Source of the DNA: Massilia sp. BJB1822
Lineage (GTDB): Bacteria; Pseudomonadota; Gammaproteobacteria; Burkholderiales; Burkholderiaceae_D
Direction: 5' to 3'
Assembly (NCBI RefSeq): GCF_013369485.1
Contig: NZ_JABWEB010000004.1
Coordinates: 62,001 to 126,000 of the forward strand
DNA length: 64,000 nucleotides
This document shows, piece after piece, positions 42,140 through 51,622 of the stretch. The notes under the pieces are model-generated. The model saw nothing but the letters and a program-made list of their open reading frames with translations. It was not told where the DNA came from and ran no database searches. The first letter of the stretch is position 1; each line of letters starts with the position of its first letter. A program made the translations under genes and the position numbers.

Positions 42140-43036
42140 CTAGACTCTCTTTCTCAGTAATTCCAAAAAGCCGCGCAGCACAGGCGAGGCATTGTCGCAG
42201 CGCCAGGCCAGGCCGGTTTCGACCAGGGGCGTGGGCTGCGTCAGCGGGCGGTATTCTACCCCGGGGCGGCGCAGGTTCGAGACCGATTGTGGCACAAGTG
42301 CGATACCCATGCCAGCCGATACCAGGCTGACAATGGTCTGCATCTGGATCGCTTCCTGGCCGATGGCGGGCGTGATGCCGGCGGCGCGGAAAACCGCCAG
42401 AATCGCATCGTGCAAGCCGGGCGAAATAGCGCGTGGGAAGACGATCAGGGGCAGCGGCGGCAGCGCGGCCAGATCGACCGCGCCCTCGGGCGGCAGGCCC
42501 GCCAGATCGGCCGGCGCGGCCAGGATCAGCGGTTCGCTCAGCACGGGCAGATATTCCAGCTCAGCCTTGGCTTTTTCCGGCAGGGGCGGAATCAGCAGGC
42601 CGGCGTCGATGCGGCCATGCAGCAGCTCGTCGAGCTGCAAGTCGGAAGTCGCTTCCTGCAGGCGGATCTGCACCTGGGGATAGGCGCTGCGGTAGGCGCG
42701 CAGGAAGGGCGGCAGCACGCTGTAATCGGCCGACGACACGAAAGCCAGCGACAGCCGCCCCGCCTCGCCCGCCGCTGCGCGCTGCACGATGGCCGGCAGC
42801 TCCTGCGCCTGCTCGAGCAGGCGGCGCGCCTCAGGCAGCAGGGCGTCGCCGGCCGGGGTCAGCGCGACGCCGCGCCGGTTGCGCTCAAACAGGCGGGCGC
42901 CCAGTAGTTCCTCCAGGCCCTGGATGGCTTGCGAAAGTGGCGGCTGCGTCATATGCAGACGCTTGGCGGCACGGCCGAAGTGCAATTCCTCGGCCACGGT
43001 AAGAAAATAGCGCAACTGGCGCAGTTCGATATTCAT
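42140..43036 (-). CDS. LysR family transcriptional regulator (divergent from ilvD)
   Basis: A 298-residue LysR regulator with the N-terminus MNIELRQLRYFLTVAEEL and helix-turn-helix FGRAAKRLHMTQPPLSQAI; the effector domain carries FVSSADYSVLPPFLRAY. The ATG at 43036 is standard for this family; 35 upstream codons overlapping the intergenic region are rejected. It is divergent from ilvD and carries an inverted repeat GTGAT-N11-ATCAC four bases upstream of its start. The stop codon abuts the lgt start, so lgt may be partly co-transcribed with it. Confidence 0.92.
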   Translation of the reverse strand: MNIELRQLRYFLTVAEELHFGRAAKRLHMTQPPLSQAIQGLEELLGARLFERNRRGVALTPAGDALLPEARRLLEQAQELPAIVQRAAAGEAGRLSLAFVSSADYSVLPPFLRAYRSAYPQVQIRLQEATSDLQLDELLHGRIDAGLLIPPLPEKAKAELEYLPVLSEPLILAAPADLAGLPPEGAVDLAALPPLPLIVFPRAISPGLHDAILAVFRAAGITPAIGQEAIQMQTIVSLVSAGMGIALVPQSVSNLRRPGVEYRPLTQPTPLVETGLAWRCDNASPVLRGFLELLRKRV

Positions 43037-43039
43037 GCT

Positions 43040-43060
43040 GTGATATGTTTGGCGAATCAC
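43040..43060. promoter_or_regulatory. LysR-type operator (GTGAT-N11-ATCAC)
   Basis: A perfect 5-base inverted repeat with an 11-base spacer, the T-N11-A geometry of LysR boxes, located between the LysR gene and ilvD. Autoregulation and activation of ilvD are the likely uses. Confidence 0.6.
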
Positions 43061-43132
43061 TGAGGTGGGAATGATATATTTGACACTGGGTTCGGCGCAA
43101 GGCAATCTGATGGTCTTACCGAGGAGACTGGC

Positions 43133-44995
43133 ATGCCCCAATACCGTTCACGCACCACTACCCACGGCCGCAATATGGCCGGCGCCCGCGCCCTGTGGCG
43201 CGCCACCGGCATGAAAGATGGCGACTTCGATAAGCCCATCATCGCCGTGGTCAACTCCTTCACCCAGTTCGTGCCGGGCCACGTGCACCTGAAGGACCTG
43301 GGCCAGCTGGTCTCGCGCGAGATCGAAGCGTCCGGCGGCGTGGCGAAAGAATTCAATACCATCGCCGTCGACGACGGCATCGCCATGGGCCACGGCGGCA
43401 TGCTGTACTCGCTGCCTTCGCGCGACCTGATCGCCGACTCGGTGGAATACATGGTGAATGCCCACTGCGCCGACGCCATGGTCTGCATTTCCAACTGCGA
43501 CAAGATCACGCCGGGCATGCTGATGGCCGCCATGCGCCTGAATATTCCGGTGGTCTTTGTGTCGGGCGGGCCGATGGAAGCGGGCAAGGTGGTCAAGGTC
43601 GTCAACGGCGGCCAGCAAGTCATCAAGCTCGATCTGATCGACGCCATGATCAAGGCCGGCGACGCCAGCGTGTCCGACGCCGATGTAGCGGAGGTGGAGC
43701 GTTCCGCCTGCCCCACCTGCGGTTCCTGCTCCGGCATGTTCACCGCCAATTCGATGAACTGCCTGACCGAGGCGCTCGGCCTGTCCTTGCCGGGCAACGG
43801 CACCATCGTCGCCACCCATGCCGACCGCAAGGAGCTGTTCCTGCAGGCGGGCCGCCTGGTGGTCGATCTGGCACGCCGCTACTATGAACAGGACGATGCC
43901 TCGGTCCTGCCGCGCAGCATCGCCACCAAGGCCGCGTTTGAAAACGCCATGGCGCTGGACGTATCGATGGGCGGCTCCACCAACACCGTGCTGCACCTGC
44001 TGGCCGCCGCGCATGAAGCGCAGGTGGAATTCAGCATGGCCGACATCGACCGCATTTCGCGCAAAGTGCCCTGCCTGTGCAAGGTCGCGCCGATGACCGA
44101 CAAATACCATATCGAAGACGTGCACCGCGCGGGCGGCATCATCGCCATCCTCGGCGAACTGGCACGCGCCGGCCTGCTCGACACTTCGCTGCCCACGGTG
44201 CACAGCAAGAGTCTCGGTGAAGCCATCGAAAAATACGATATCAAGCGCAGCGATGATCCGGCCGTGCACCAGCTCTTCCGTGCCGCGCCGGGTGGCGTGC
44301 CGACCCAGGTCGCCTTCTCGCAAGCCGAACGCTATGCTTCGCACGATGCCGACCGCAGCACCGGCTGCATCCGCGACAAGGCCCACGCCTATTCGCAGGA
44401 CGGCGGCCTGGCTGTTCTGTACGGCAATCTGGCGGAAAACGGCTGCATCGTGAAGACGGCCGGCGTCGACGAAAGCATCCTCACATTCAGCGGCAAGGCG
44501 CGCGTATTCGAGAGCCAGGACGCGGCGGTGGAAGGTATCCTCGGCGACACTGTGCAGGCGGGCGACGTCGTCATCATCCGCTACGAAGGCCCGAAAGGCG
44601 GGCCTGGGATGCAGGAAATGCTGTATCCCACCTCCTACATCAAATCCAAAGGCCTGGGCAAAGCCTGCGCCCTGCTGACCGACGGACGCTTTTCCGGCGG
44701 CTCATCCGGCCTGGTGATCGGCCACGCCTCCCCCGAAGCAGCCGAAGGCGGCGCCATTGGCCTGGTGGAAGAGGGCGACCTGATCGACATCGACATCCCC
44801 GCCCGCAAGATCAGCCTGCGCATCAGCGATGCAGAGCTGGCGGCACGCCGCACTGCTATGGAAGCGCGTGGAAAAGATGCCTGGCAGCCCGTAAACCGCG
44901 AGCGCCTCGTATCGCAAGCCCTGCAAGCCTACGCCGCCCTGACCACCTCCGCCGACCGCGGCGCCGTCCGCGACCTCAGCCAGCTCAGGCGCTAA
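43133..44995 (+). CDS. ilvD: dihydroxy-acid dehydratase
   Basis: A 620-residue enzyme of usual length that dehydrates 2,3-dihydroxy-isovalerate and its homologue in valine, isoleucine and leucine synthesis. The Fe-S and active-site motifs are [24 protein letters not shown] and [12 protein letters not shown]; the C-terminal [20 protein letters not shown] is also classical. It sits alone, divergent from a LysR regulator with a likely operator between them. A palindromic repeat lies 22 bases beyond the stop. Confidence 0.98.
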   Translation: MPQYRSRTTTHGRNMAGARALWRATGMKDGDFDKPIIAVVNSFTQFVPGHVHLKDLGQLVSREIEASGGVAKEFNTIAVDDGIAMGHGGMLYSLPSRDLIADSVEYMVNAHCADAMVCISNCDKITPGMLMAAMRLNIPVVFVSGGPMEAGKVVKVVNGGQQVIKLDLIDAMIKAGDASVSDADVAEVERSACPTCGSCSGMFTANSMNCLTEALGLSLPGNGTIVATHADRKELFLQAGRLVVDLARRYYEQDDASVLPRSIATKAAFENAMALDVSMGGSTNTVLHLLAAAHEAQVEFSMADIDRISRKVPCLCKVAPMTDKYHIEDVHRAGGIIAILGELARAGLLDTSLPTVHSKSLGEAIEKYDIKRSDDPAVHQLFRAAPGGVPTQVAFSQAERYASHDADRSTGCIRDKAHAYSQDGGLAVLYGNLAENGCIVKTAGVDESILTFSGKARVFESQDAAVEGILGDTVQAGDVVIIRYEGPKGGPGMQEMLYPTSYIKSKGLGKACALLTDGRFSGGSSGLVIGHASPEAAEGGAIGLVEEGDLIDIDIPARKISLRISDAELAARRTAMEARGKDAWQPVNRERLVSQALQAYAALTTSADRGAVRDLSQLRR

Positions 44996-45017
44996 CCCCG
45001 TTTGATCTAAATCAACA

Positions 45018-45070
45018 AATGTCCGACCCTGGTGCCTCGGCGGCCCCGCCTGACACCAGGGTTAGACATT
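45018..45070. repeat. palindromic intergenic repeat, third copy
   Basis: Arms AATGTCCGACCCTGGTG and CACCAGGGTTAGACATT (two mismatches) around a 19-base GC-rich loop (CCTCGGCGGCCCCGCCTGA). The same long loop is present, reversed, in the first unit at 10372. Flanks TTTGATCTAAATCAAC and GTTTGATCTGGCGC again carry the TTTGAT / ATCAA motif. Confidence 0.8.
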
Positions 45071-45091
45071 GTTTGATCTGGCGCAAAGGGC

Positions 45092-45319
45092 TTATTTGCG
45101 GGTTTTGTCGAAGTTCTTTTTGACGCGGTCTTTGCGGCGCTGTTCGTCGATGTTGTGGGCTTTGCGCTTGTCGAGGCCGAGCATCGGTTCGAGGAATTCG
45201 AACCAGAGGAAGGCGAGCGCCATCAGCCCGACTATCCACCACCAGGAGAGCTCGGCAAAGCGCCAGACTTCGAAGTAGCGTAGCGCGCAGAGCGCGGCAA
45301 TCAGGATGATGATGGGCAT
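45092..45319 (-). CDS. small Trp-rich membrane protein (TIGR04438 type)
   Basis: A 75-residue protein. The N-terminal half is hydrophobic, MPIIILIAALCALRYFEVW, then WWWIVGLMALAFLWFEFLEP, with six Trp; the C-terminus is charged (RRKDRVKKNFDKTRK). This matches the small Trp-rich protein family of betaproteobacteria, of unknown function. Two membrane segments are likely. Confidence 0.85.
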   Translation of the reverse strand: MPIIILIAALCALRYFEVWRFAELSWWWIVGLMALAFLWFEFLEPMLGLDKRKAHNIDEQRRKDRVKKNFDKTRK

Positions 45320-45480
45320 GGCAGCTTTCCTCCTGCTTCCATCTTACAAAACATTACGATTTTCTGGGAGGAATAGCGCCCCGCGCCGTCAACCGCACCC
45401 CATAATAGCCCGTTGTCGGAGCATCCTTCGGATTCTGCAAAACACGGTAGAATGGCGTGGGTTTTATTTTGGAGAGAAAG

Positions 45481-45792
45481 ATGAAACGTATTCTGATGGT
45501 TGGTGCTGTTGTGGTTTCTGCATTCGCTTCCCAGGCAGCTCTGGCTAACGCCGATCTGGCCAAGGCTAAGAACTGTATGGCTTGCCACGCGGTTGCGAAC
45601 AAGCTGGTCGGTCCTGCTTACAAGGATGTGGCGGCGAAGTACGCGGGCCAGAAGGACGCTGAAACCAAGCTGGTGCAGAAGGTAATGAAGGGCGGTTCCG
45701 GTACCTGGGGCGCGATTCCGATGCCGGCCAATCCACAAGTGAGCGAGGCTGAGGCGCGCACGCTGGTGAAATGGATTCTGACTCAAAAATGA
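45481..45792 (+). CDS. class I cytochrome c (c551/c552 type)
   Basis: A 103-residue exported cytochrome: signal peptide MKRILMVGAVVVSAFASQAALA, haem site CMACH (about residues 32-36), and Met ligand in WGAIPMPANPQVSE. It would carry electrons in the periplasm, for example to an oxidase or peroxidase. The ATG at 45481 follows GGAGAG; an upstream ATG at 45457 lacks similarity. It is monocistronic and ends at a bidirectional terminator shared with the branched-chain amino acid binding protein gene. Confidence 0.95.
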   Translation: MKRILMVGAVVVSAFASQAALANADLAKAKNCMACHAVANKLVGPAYKDVAAKYAGQKDAETKLVQKVMKGGSGTWGAIPMPANPQVSEAEARTLVKWILTQK

Positions 45793-45815
45793 TCTGAGTT
45801 AGCCTTAAATGCATG

Positions 45816-45848
45816 AAAAAAGCCGGGTTTCCCCGGCTTTTGCTTTTT
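45816..45848. terminator. bidirectional rho-independent terminator
   Basis: AAAAGCCGGG / CCCGGCTTTT with a TTTC loop, an A-run on the left and TGCTTTTT on the right, between the convergent cytochrome c and LivK-like genes. Confidence 0.88.
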
Positions 45849-45867
45849 ACGGCGCGGATATCACTGC

Positions 45868-47010
45868 TTATTTCACGACTTCCATCTTGGTCTTCTTGCC
45901 GTCCACGTAGTGGAACAGGGTCAGGGCGCCGTCTTTGATGTCGCCTTTCGGATCGAAAGCGATGAGACCGGTGACGCCCTGGTATTTGACCTTGGCCAGA
46001 TACGGCAGGTATTTGGCCGGCTCGGCCGATTTGGCGTCGGCCATGGCAGTGGCCATGGTCATCACGGCATCGTAGACATAGGGCGCGTACAGCTGCACTT
46101 CCTGGCCGTATTTTTGCTTGTAGCGGGCGCGGAAGTCGTCCATGGCTTTCTGCTGGTCGGGCATCACGCCGCCGGCTTCGGCGCAGGTGACGATGCCGTT
46201 CACCGCGTCGGCGCCAGCCAGGCGGGCCAGCGGTTCGGTGCAAGTACCGTCGCCGGCCATGAATTTGGCTTTGATGCCGAGCGCCTTGATCTGGCGCAGC
46301 ATCGGGCCGCCAACCGAATCCATGCCGCCGAAGAAGATCAGATCGGGGTTTTTAGCCTTGATACTGGTCAGGATGGCGGTGAAATCGCTGGCTTTGTCGG
46401 TGGTGAACTGTTTGTCCACGATCTGCACGCCGGGCAGGGCTTTTTTCGCGCCTTTGACGAACTCGTCGGCCACGCCCTGGCCGTAGGCGGTACGGTCGTC
46501 GACCACGGCGATTTTCTTGGCGCTCAGTTTCTGCACGGCATAGGCGCCCAGGGTGCCGCCCAGCTTGTTGTCATTCGCCACCACGCGGAAGGCGGTGTTG
46601 AAGTTTTGCTTGGTGTATTGCGGCGAGGTGGCGGCCGGCGAAATCTGCGGGATGCCGGCGTCGAAGTAAATCTTGGAGGCCGGCACGGTGGTGCCGGAGT
46701 TCAGGTGGCCGATCACGCCGTTGACCTTGGCGTCCACCAGCTTCTGCGCGACCGAGGTGCCCTGTTTCGGGTCGGCGCCGTCGTCTTCCAGCTGCAGCAC
46801 GAATTTGACGGCTTTGCCGTTGATCTTGAAGCCTTTGGCGTTCAAATCCTCCACGGCCATTTTGGCGGCGTTCTCATTGTCTTTGCCGAGGTGGGAGGAG
46901 GGGCCGGATACCGGGCCCACATGGCCGATCTTCACAACTTCCTGCGCGCCGGCGCCGCCGGCAAACGCCATCGCAATGGCAAACGGAATGAGCTTGGTTT
47001 TGAACGACAT
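45868..47010 (-). CDS. branched-chain amino acid ABC transporter binding protein (LivK-like)
   Basis: A 380-residue periplasmic protein: signal peptide ending FAGGAGAQ, then VVKIGHVGPVSGPSSHLGKD, the start of Leu/Ile/Val-binding proteins, and VNGVIGHLNSGTTVPASKIY in the ligand cleft. I start at MSFKTKLIPF (47010), which stands eight bases after GGAG; the ATG two codons earlier is too close to it. No permease or ATPase genes are adjacent, so it is an orphan binding protein working with transporter parts elsewhere. A 164-base region upstream shows nothing clear. Confidence 0.93.
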   Translation of the reverse strand: MSFKTKLIPFAIAMAFAGGAGAQEVVKIGHVGPVSGPSSHLGKDNENAAKMAVEDLNAKGFKINGKAVKFVLQLEDDGADPKQGTSVAQKLVDAKVNGVIGHLNSGTTVPASKIYFDAGIPQISPAATSPQYTKQNFNTAFRVVANDNKLGGTLGAYAVQKLSAKKIAVVDDRTAYGQGVADEFVKGAKKALPGVQIVDKQFTTDKASDFTAILTSIKAKNPDLIFFGGMDSVGGPMLRQIKALGIKAKFMAGDGTCTEPLARLAGADAVNGIVTCAEAGGVMPDQQKAMDDFRARYKQKYGQEVQLYAPYVYDAVMTMATAMADAKSAEPAKYLPYLAKVKYQGVTGLIAFDPKGDIKDGALTLFHYVDGKKTKMEVVK

Positions 47011-47174
47011 AAACATTCTCCAGTGTTATGAAATCGGCAGCGTCTCGTGGACAGCTTGTAAAAATTGTACAGGCAACAAGGTACATCAAATCCCCGCCGT
47101 CGCAAAGCGGGAACTTGAGCTTATTTCATTCTTGAATCCGTGCCAATAGCCAACACCGGAGAGTGTGGCGCGCC

Positions 47175-47591
47175 CTATTTTTTGCGCGCTTGCAGATGGG
47201 TCAGTTCTTGCGCGACGGCGCGGCTCACCACCTGGTTCAGCGTGCCCTGCAGGCCGCTGCGGATTTCCTGGGTCAGGCCGTGCAGGGCATGGTTGAGCAC
47301 CTCGGCCATGCTGTCCTTGATGCGCTGTTCCAGCACGAAATCCACGCGCGATTGCAGCTGCTGCAGGATGCGTTCGGCGAGGCGGCGTTCCAGCTGCTCC
47401 CAGCCGGCGGCGTCCAGGCTGCCCAGCACCGCATCCTGCGCGATGGCGGGATCGGCGCTGTGGCTGCTGGCGCTGGCGGGAGCCGTGCCATGCACCGGCG
47501 CGGCATGGCTGCCGATCTCGGCCGCGGCGGACGGCGTATCGCGCAGAACTTCGGTCAGAACCGGGATGCTGGAATCGAATGGGCTGCTCAT
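47175..47591 (-). CDS. DUF2486-type conserved hypothetical protein
   Basis: A 138-residue protein that begins MSSPFDSSIPVLTEVL, characteristic of the DUF2486 group of betaproteobacteria. The middle is Ala/Pro/Ser-rich and the C-terminal half is helical (WEQLERRLAERILQQLQSRV). It overlaps the end of holC by four bases and is the last gene of the folD - prlC - DUF4124 - holC run. Function unknown. Confidence 0.82.
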   Translation of the reverse strand: MSSPFDSSIPVLTEVLRDTPSAAAEIGSHAAPVHGTAPASASSHSADPAIAQDAVLGSLDAAGWEQLERRLAERILQQLQSRVDFVLEQRIKDSMAEVLNHALHGLTQEIRSGLQGTLNQVVSRAVAQELTHLQARKK

Positions 47592-48025
47592 GTTTGGGCG
47601 CCGATGGTCAGGTGGCTGGGCTGGAAATCCTGTCGTTTATACGCCACGAAACGCTGGCGGCCGGCCGCCGTGTCGGCCTCGTCGCTGGCAACGACTTCGA
47701 TCAGGCGCGGGAAATTCTCGAACTGGGCCGGGGCACGCCGCGCCAGATTGACCAGCAGGTCGGCCGCCGGCAGCTCGCAGTCATCGCTGCAGGCCAGCAC
47801 GATGGGCGTGTCGGGCGCCAGCGGATTGTCCACGCTCACATGGGGCAGGAAGTCGGTGGCTGAGAACGTCCACAGGGCGGCGTCAAGTTCCGCCATCTGT
47901 GCGGCATCTTCGGTCATCACCACCACGCGGTTGCGCGCCGCGCTGGCCTTTCGCAACAAGCGGCAGGCGTAGGCGATCTTGTCGGGAACATTGCTGTGAA
48001 AGTCGATACGGGTCATGGTGCTCAT
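47588..48025 (-). CDS. holC: DNA polymerase III chi subunit
   Basis: A 145-residue HolC: MTRIDFHSNVPDKIAYACRL, VVVMTEDAAQMAELDAALW and RFVAYKRQDF match the family. It joins the clamp loader to single-strand binding protein. An internal ATG at 48016 may be the real start, as relatives begin MTRIDFH. It starts one base after the DUF4124 gene and overlaps the next gene. Confidence 0.92.
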   Translation of the reverse strand: MSTMTRIDFHSNVPDKIAYACRLLRKASAARNRVVVMTEDAAQMAELDAALWTFSATDFLPHVSVDNPLAPDTPIVLACSDDCELPAADLLVNLARRAPAQFENFPRLIEVVASDEADTAAGRQRFVAYKRQDFQPSHLTIGAQT

Positions 48026-48026
48026 C

Positions 48027-48647
48027 TTAAAACTGGAAATCCGGTGGCGCGTTGGCGGGTGGCGGTGGACGCTTGCTGCGCGCTTCCTCCTCGGCGGCGG
48101 CGCGGGCCGCTTCCTGCGCTTGCCGCTCGCGCTCGGCAGCCGAGGGACGGCGCGGCGCGGCGCTGCCCACGGGCGGATTGCGGTAGCCGGGCGGCAAGGC
48201 CGAGCTGGCGGGATAGCCTGCTGAACTCAGCAGCCCATCCCAGGTCGCCGTTTCAAAGCCGATCTGCTTATTCTGCCCGACCAGCAGCAGCGGCAACTGG
48301 CCGGCACTGCCCGCTTTCTTGAGCACCGCATGATCGTCCGCCGTGCTGACGGTTTTCTCGCTATAGGGAATGCCGCGCGCCTGCAGCAGGGCGCGTCCCT
48401 CGGCACAGGCGGCGCAATCGGACGCCGTGTATAGCACCACCGGATGGCTGCGCGCCACCTCGGCCAGCAGGGCGGGCAGGTCCGCGCCCGGCGCGCTATT
48501 GAAATTCTTGACCTCGGCCTGCCTGGCCGAGGCGGGCGGCGGCGTGTCGCTGTAATGGGTGACGCCCTTGGCATCCTTCCACTTATACATCTGGGCGCCG
48601 GCGGTGCCGGCGGCCAGAAGCAGCAAAAGGGTGAGGGCGGCGCGCAT
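48027..48647 (-). CDS. DUF4124 / glutaredoxin-like periplasmic protein
   Basis: A 206-residue exported protein: signal MRAALTLLLLLAAGTAGA, a DUF4124 motif QMYKWKDAKGVTHYSDTPPP, then a thioredoxin-fold part with CAAC (TASDCAACAEGRALL) and PLLLVGQNKQIGFE, and a charged Ala/Arg/Pro-rich tail. The CxxC suggests a thiol-disulfide role in the periplasm. The start at 48647 has TGAGG, made by the end of prlC, directly upstream; longer upstream codons overlap prlC and are rejected. Confidence 0.85.
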   Translation of the reverse strand: MRAALTLLLLLAAGTAGAQMYKWKDAKGVTHYSDTPPPASARQAEVKNFNSAPGADLPALLAEVARSHPVVLYTASDCAACAEGRALLQARGIPYSEKTVSTADDHAVLKKAGSAGQLPLLLVGQNKQIGFETATWDGLLSSAGYPASSALPPGYRNPPVGSAAPRRPSAAERERQAQEAARAAAEEEARSKRPPPPANAPPDFQF

Positions 48648-48655
48648 CACATGCC

Positions 48656-50740
48656 TCAGGCCGCCATGCCGCTGTGGCGCAGCAGCGCGTCGATGCTCGG
48701 TTCGCGGCCACGGAAGGCGGTGAACGATTCCAGCGCCGGACGCGAACCGCCCACGGCCAGGATCTCCTTCTGGAAGCGGCGTCCGGTTTCCGTGGTCAGC
48801 GCGCCGCCGCCCAGGGCCGCCGCTTCCTCGAAAGCGGCATAGGCGTCGGCCGACAGCACCTCGGCCCATTTATAGCTGTAATAGCCGGCCGCATAGCCAC
48901 CGGCGAAGATGTGGCCGAAGGAATTCTGGAAGCGGTTGAAGGCGGGTGGCACTACCACGGAGAACTGGCGGCGCACGGCATCGATCACGTCCTGCACGGC
49001 CTTGCCGCCGGCCGGATCGTAGTCGTAGTGCAGGTGCATATCGAGCAGCGAGAACTCGACTTGGCGCAGCGTCTGCAGGCCGGACTGGAAGTTCTTCGCG
49101 GCCAGCATTTTTTCGTACAGGCTGCGCGGCAGCGCTTCGCCGCTGCGCACATGGGCCGTCATATGGCTCAGCACTTCCCATTCCCAGCAGAAGTTTTCCA
49201 TGAATTGCGATGGCAGTTCCACCGCATCCCATTCGACGCCGGAGATGCCGGACACGCCCAGTTCATCGACCAGGGTCAGCATATGGTGCAGGCCGTGGCC
49301 GAACTCGTGGAAGAGCGTGATGACTTCGTCGTGGGTAAACAGCGAAGGCTGGGTTTGACCATCGATGACGGCCGGTTCGGTGAAATTACAGGTCAGATAA
49401 GCGACTGGCGTCTGCAGCTTGCCCTGCTCGACACGGCGGCCGCGGGCATCGTCCATCCAGGCGCCGCCGCTCTTGCCGGCGCGCGCATACAGGTCGAGGT
49501 AGAACTGGCCGACCAGTTTGCCATCGCGTTCGATGCGGTAAAAGCGCACATCCTGGTGCCAGGTGCTCGCTTCGTCGCGCACGATGCTCACCGAGAACAG
49601 CGACTGCACCAGACGGAACAGGCCGTCGATGACTTTGTGTTCAGGGAAGTATTGCTTCACTTCCTGGGCCGAGAAGGCATAGCGGCGTTCCTGCAGCTTT
49701 TCGGAGGCATAAGGCAGATCCCAGGCTTGCAGCTCGGCGATGCCCAGCTCGTCCTTGGCGAACTGGCGCAGTTCGGCCAGATCCTGCTCGGCGTACGGAC
49801 GGGCGCGCTTGGCCAGGTCTTCCAAGAAGCCGATCACCTGTTCCGGGCTTTGCGCCATCTTCGGCACCAGGGACACTTCGGCGAAGTTGGCATAGCCCAG
49901 CAGATGCGCTTCTTCGGCGCGCAGCTTGAGCAGGGTGACGATGTTTTGGCTGTTGTCCCATTTCTCGCGCTCGCTGAACGCTTCGGCCAGCTCGGAAGCC
50001 TTGGTGGCGTTGGCGCGGTAGACCTGCTCGCGCAGCGCGCGGCTGTCGGCAAATTGCAGCAGCGGGTAGTAGGACGGGAAATGCAGGGTGAACTGGAAGC
50101 CTTGCTTGCCTTCTTTCTCAGCCAAGGCCTTGGCGGCGGCCTTCACATCGTCGGGCACGCCGGACAGCTCGGCTTCGTCGGCGATCAGCAGTTTCCAGTC
50201 GTTGGTGGCATCCAGCACGTTTTCCGAGAAGCGCGTCGAGGTTGCGGCATGCTCTTCCTGGATGGCGGCGAAACGCTCCTTCTTGTCGGCCGGCAGTTCG
50301 GCGCCGCCCATGCGGAAATCGCGGATCGCATTTTCGATGATGCGCTGGCGCGCGGGCGACAGGCCGGCAAACGCAGCGCTGGCCTTGATCGCCTTGTATT
50401 TGGCGAACAGCGCCTCGTTCTGGGCCAGGGCGGTCCAGAACTCGGTCACTTTCGGCAGATTGTCGTTATAGGCGGCGCGCAGCTCGGGCGTGTCGACCAC
50501 ATTGTTCAGGTGACTGACGATGCCCCAGGCGCGGCCCAGCTGCTCGGTCGCGTTCTCCAGCGGGGCCACGAAGTTTTCCCACGTCACTTGCTCGGCGGGC
50601 GCTTCCAGCCGCGCCACGGCGGCCCGGTTCAGCTCCAGCAGATGCTCGACGGCAGGGGTGACGTGTTCCGGCGTGATCGCATCGAAGCGGGGCAGGCCGG
50701 AGAAGTCCAGCAGGGGATTGTTCAGGGCGTCGTTCGTCAT
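48656..50740 (-). CDS. prlC: oligopeptidase A (M3 metallopeptidase)
   Basis: A 694-residue cytoplasmic M3 zinc peptidase. The zinc motif is HEFGHGLHHML, with the third ligand Glu in GVEWDAVELPSQFMENF. It degrades signal peptides and other short peptides. N-terminus NPLLDFSGLPRFDAITPEHV is classical. It follows folD after 36 bases on the minus strand and overlaps the ribosome binding site of the next gene. Confidence 0.97.
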   Translation of the reverse strand: MTNDALNNPLLDFSGLPRFDAITPEHVTPAVEHLLELNRAAVARLEAPAEQVTWENFVAPLENATEQLGRAWGIVSHLNNVVDTPELRAAYNDNLPKVTEFWTALAQNEALFAKYKAIKASAAFAGLSPARQRIIENAIRDFRMGGAELPADKKERFAAIQEEHAATSTRFSENVLDATNDWKLLIADEAELSGVPDDVKAAAKALAEKEGKQGFQFTLHFPSYYPLLQFADSRALREQVYRANATKASELAEAFSEREKWDNSQNIVTLLKLRAEEAHLLGYANFAEVSLVPKMAQSPEQVIGFLEDLAKRARPYAEQDLAELRQFAKDELGIAELQAWDLPYASEKLQERRYAFSAQEVKQYFPEHKVIDGLFRLVQSLFSVSIVRDEASTWHQDVRFYRIERDGKLVGQFYLDLYARAGKSGGAWMDDARGRRVEQGKLQTPVAYLTCNFTEPAVIDGQTQPSLFTHDEVITLFHEFGHGLHHMLTLVDELGVSGISGVEWDAVELPSQFMENFCWEWEVLSHMTAHVRSGEALPRSLYEKMLAAKNFQSGLQTLRQVEFSLLDMHLHYDYDPAGGKAVQDVIDAVRRQFSVVVPPAFNRFQNSFGHIFAGGYAAGYYSYKWAEVLSADAYAAFEEAAALGGGALTTETGRRFQKEILAVGGSRPALESFTAFRGREPSIDALLRHSGMAA

Positions 50741-50776
50741 GGTTATCCTTTTATATGGCCGGCTGCACGCAGCGGC

Positions 50777-51622
50777 TTAGCCGCGCTCGGCCGACTCGAT
50801 AGTGTTCATCAGCAGCATGGTAATCGTCATCGGACCCACGCCACCCGGCACCGGCGTGATGTGCGAAGCCACTTCCTTGATATTGGCAAAGTCCACGTCG
50901 CCGCACAGCTTGCCGTTCTCGTCGCGGTTCATGCCGACGTCGATCACCAGTGCGCCCGGCTTGACCATGTCGGCGGTCAGCGTGTTGCGGCGGCCGACGG
51001 CGGCCACGATCACGTCGGCCTGGCGGGTGTACAGGCCCAGATCCGGCGTTGCGCTATGGCAGATGGTGACGGTAGCGTTGGCCTGCAAGAGCAGCAGGGC
51101 CATCGGCTTGCCCACGGTATTGCTGCGGCCGATCACCACGGCGTGCTTGCCGCGCAGGTCGGTGCCGGTCGATTCGATCAGTTTCATGCAGCCGTACGGC
51201 GTGCAGGGACGGAAGCCTTCCAGGCCGGTCATCAGCTCGCCCGCGCTCAGCACCGAGTAGCCGTCCACGTCCTTGCTGGTGGCGATGGCTTCGATCACTT
51301 TATGCGGATTGATGTGCTTGGGCAGGGGCATCTGCACCAGGATGCCGTGGATGCTCGGATCGGCGTTCAGGGCCGCGATGCGCTCCAGCAGGGCCGCTTC
51401 GCTCAGGTCGGCATCATACTTTTCCATCACGGAATGGATGCCGACGTCGCCGCAAGCCTTGACCTTGTTGCGCACATAGACCTGGCTGGCCGGGTCTTCG
51501 CCGACCAGGATCACGGCCAGGCCAGGCTGGCGGCCTTGGGCCGTGAGGGCGGCGGCGCGTTCAGCGATTTCAGCGCGCAGTTTTTGGGAGAGGGCAATTC
51601 CGTCGATCAGTTGTGCAGACAT
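50777..51622 (-). CDS. folD: methylenetetrahydrofolate dehydrogenase / cyclohydrolase
   Basis: A 281-residue bifunctional enzyme that links 5,10-methylene- and 10-formyl-tetrahydrofolate. Motifs include [20 protein letters not shown], the PMPLPKHI segment (VQMPLPKHI), [18 protein letters not shown] and the C-terminal [15 protein letters not shown]. First gene of the minus-strand run folD - prlC - DUF4124 - holC - DUF2486. Confidence 0.98.
   Translation of the reverse strand: MSAQLIDGIALSQKLRAEIAERAAALTAQGRQPGLAVILVGEDPASQVYVRNKVKACGDVGIHSVMEKYDADLSEAALLERIAALNADPSIHGILVQMPLPKHINPHKVIEAIATSKDVDGYSVLSAGELMTGLEGFRPCTPYGCMKLIESTGTDLRGKHAVVIGRSNTVGKPMALLLLQANATVTICHSATPDLGLYTRQADVIVAAVGRRNTLTADMVKPGALVIDVGMNRDENGKLCGDVDFANIKEVASHITPVPGGVGPMTITMLLMNTIESAERG

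Noticed and set aside
47011..47174. Search for a small RNA or promoter in the spacer upstream of the LivK-like gene
   Set aside because: No clear hairpin with a T-run and no convincing -35/-10 pair was seen.
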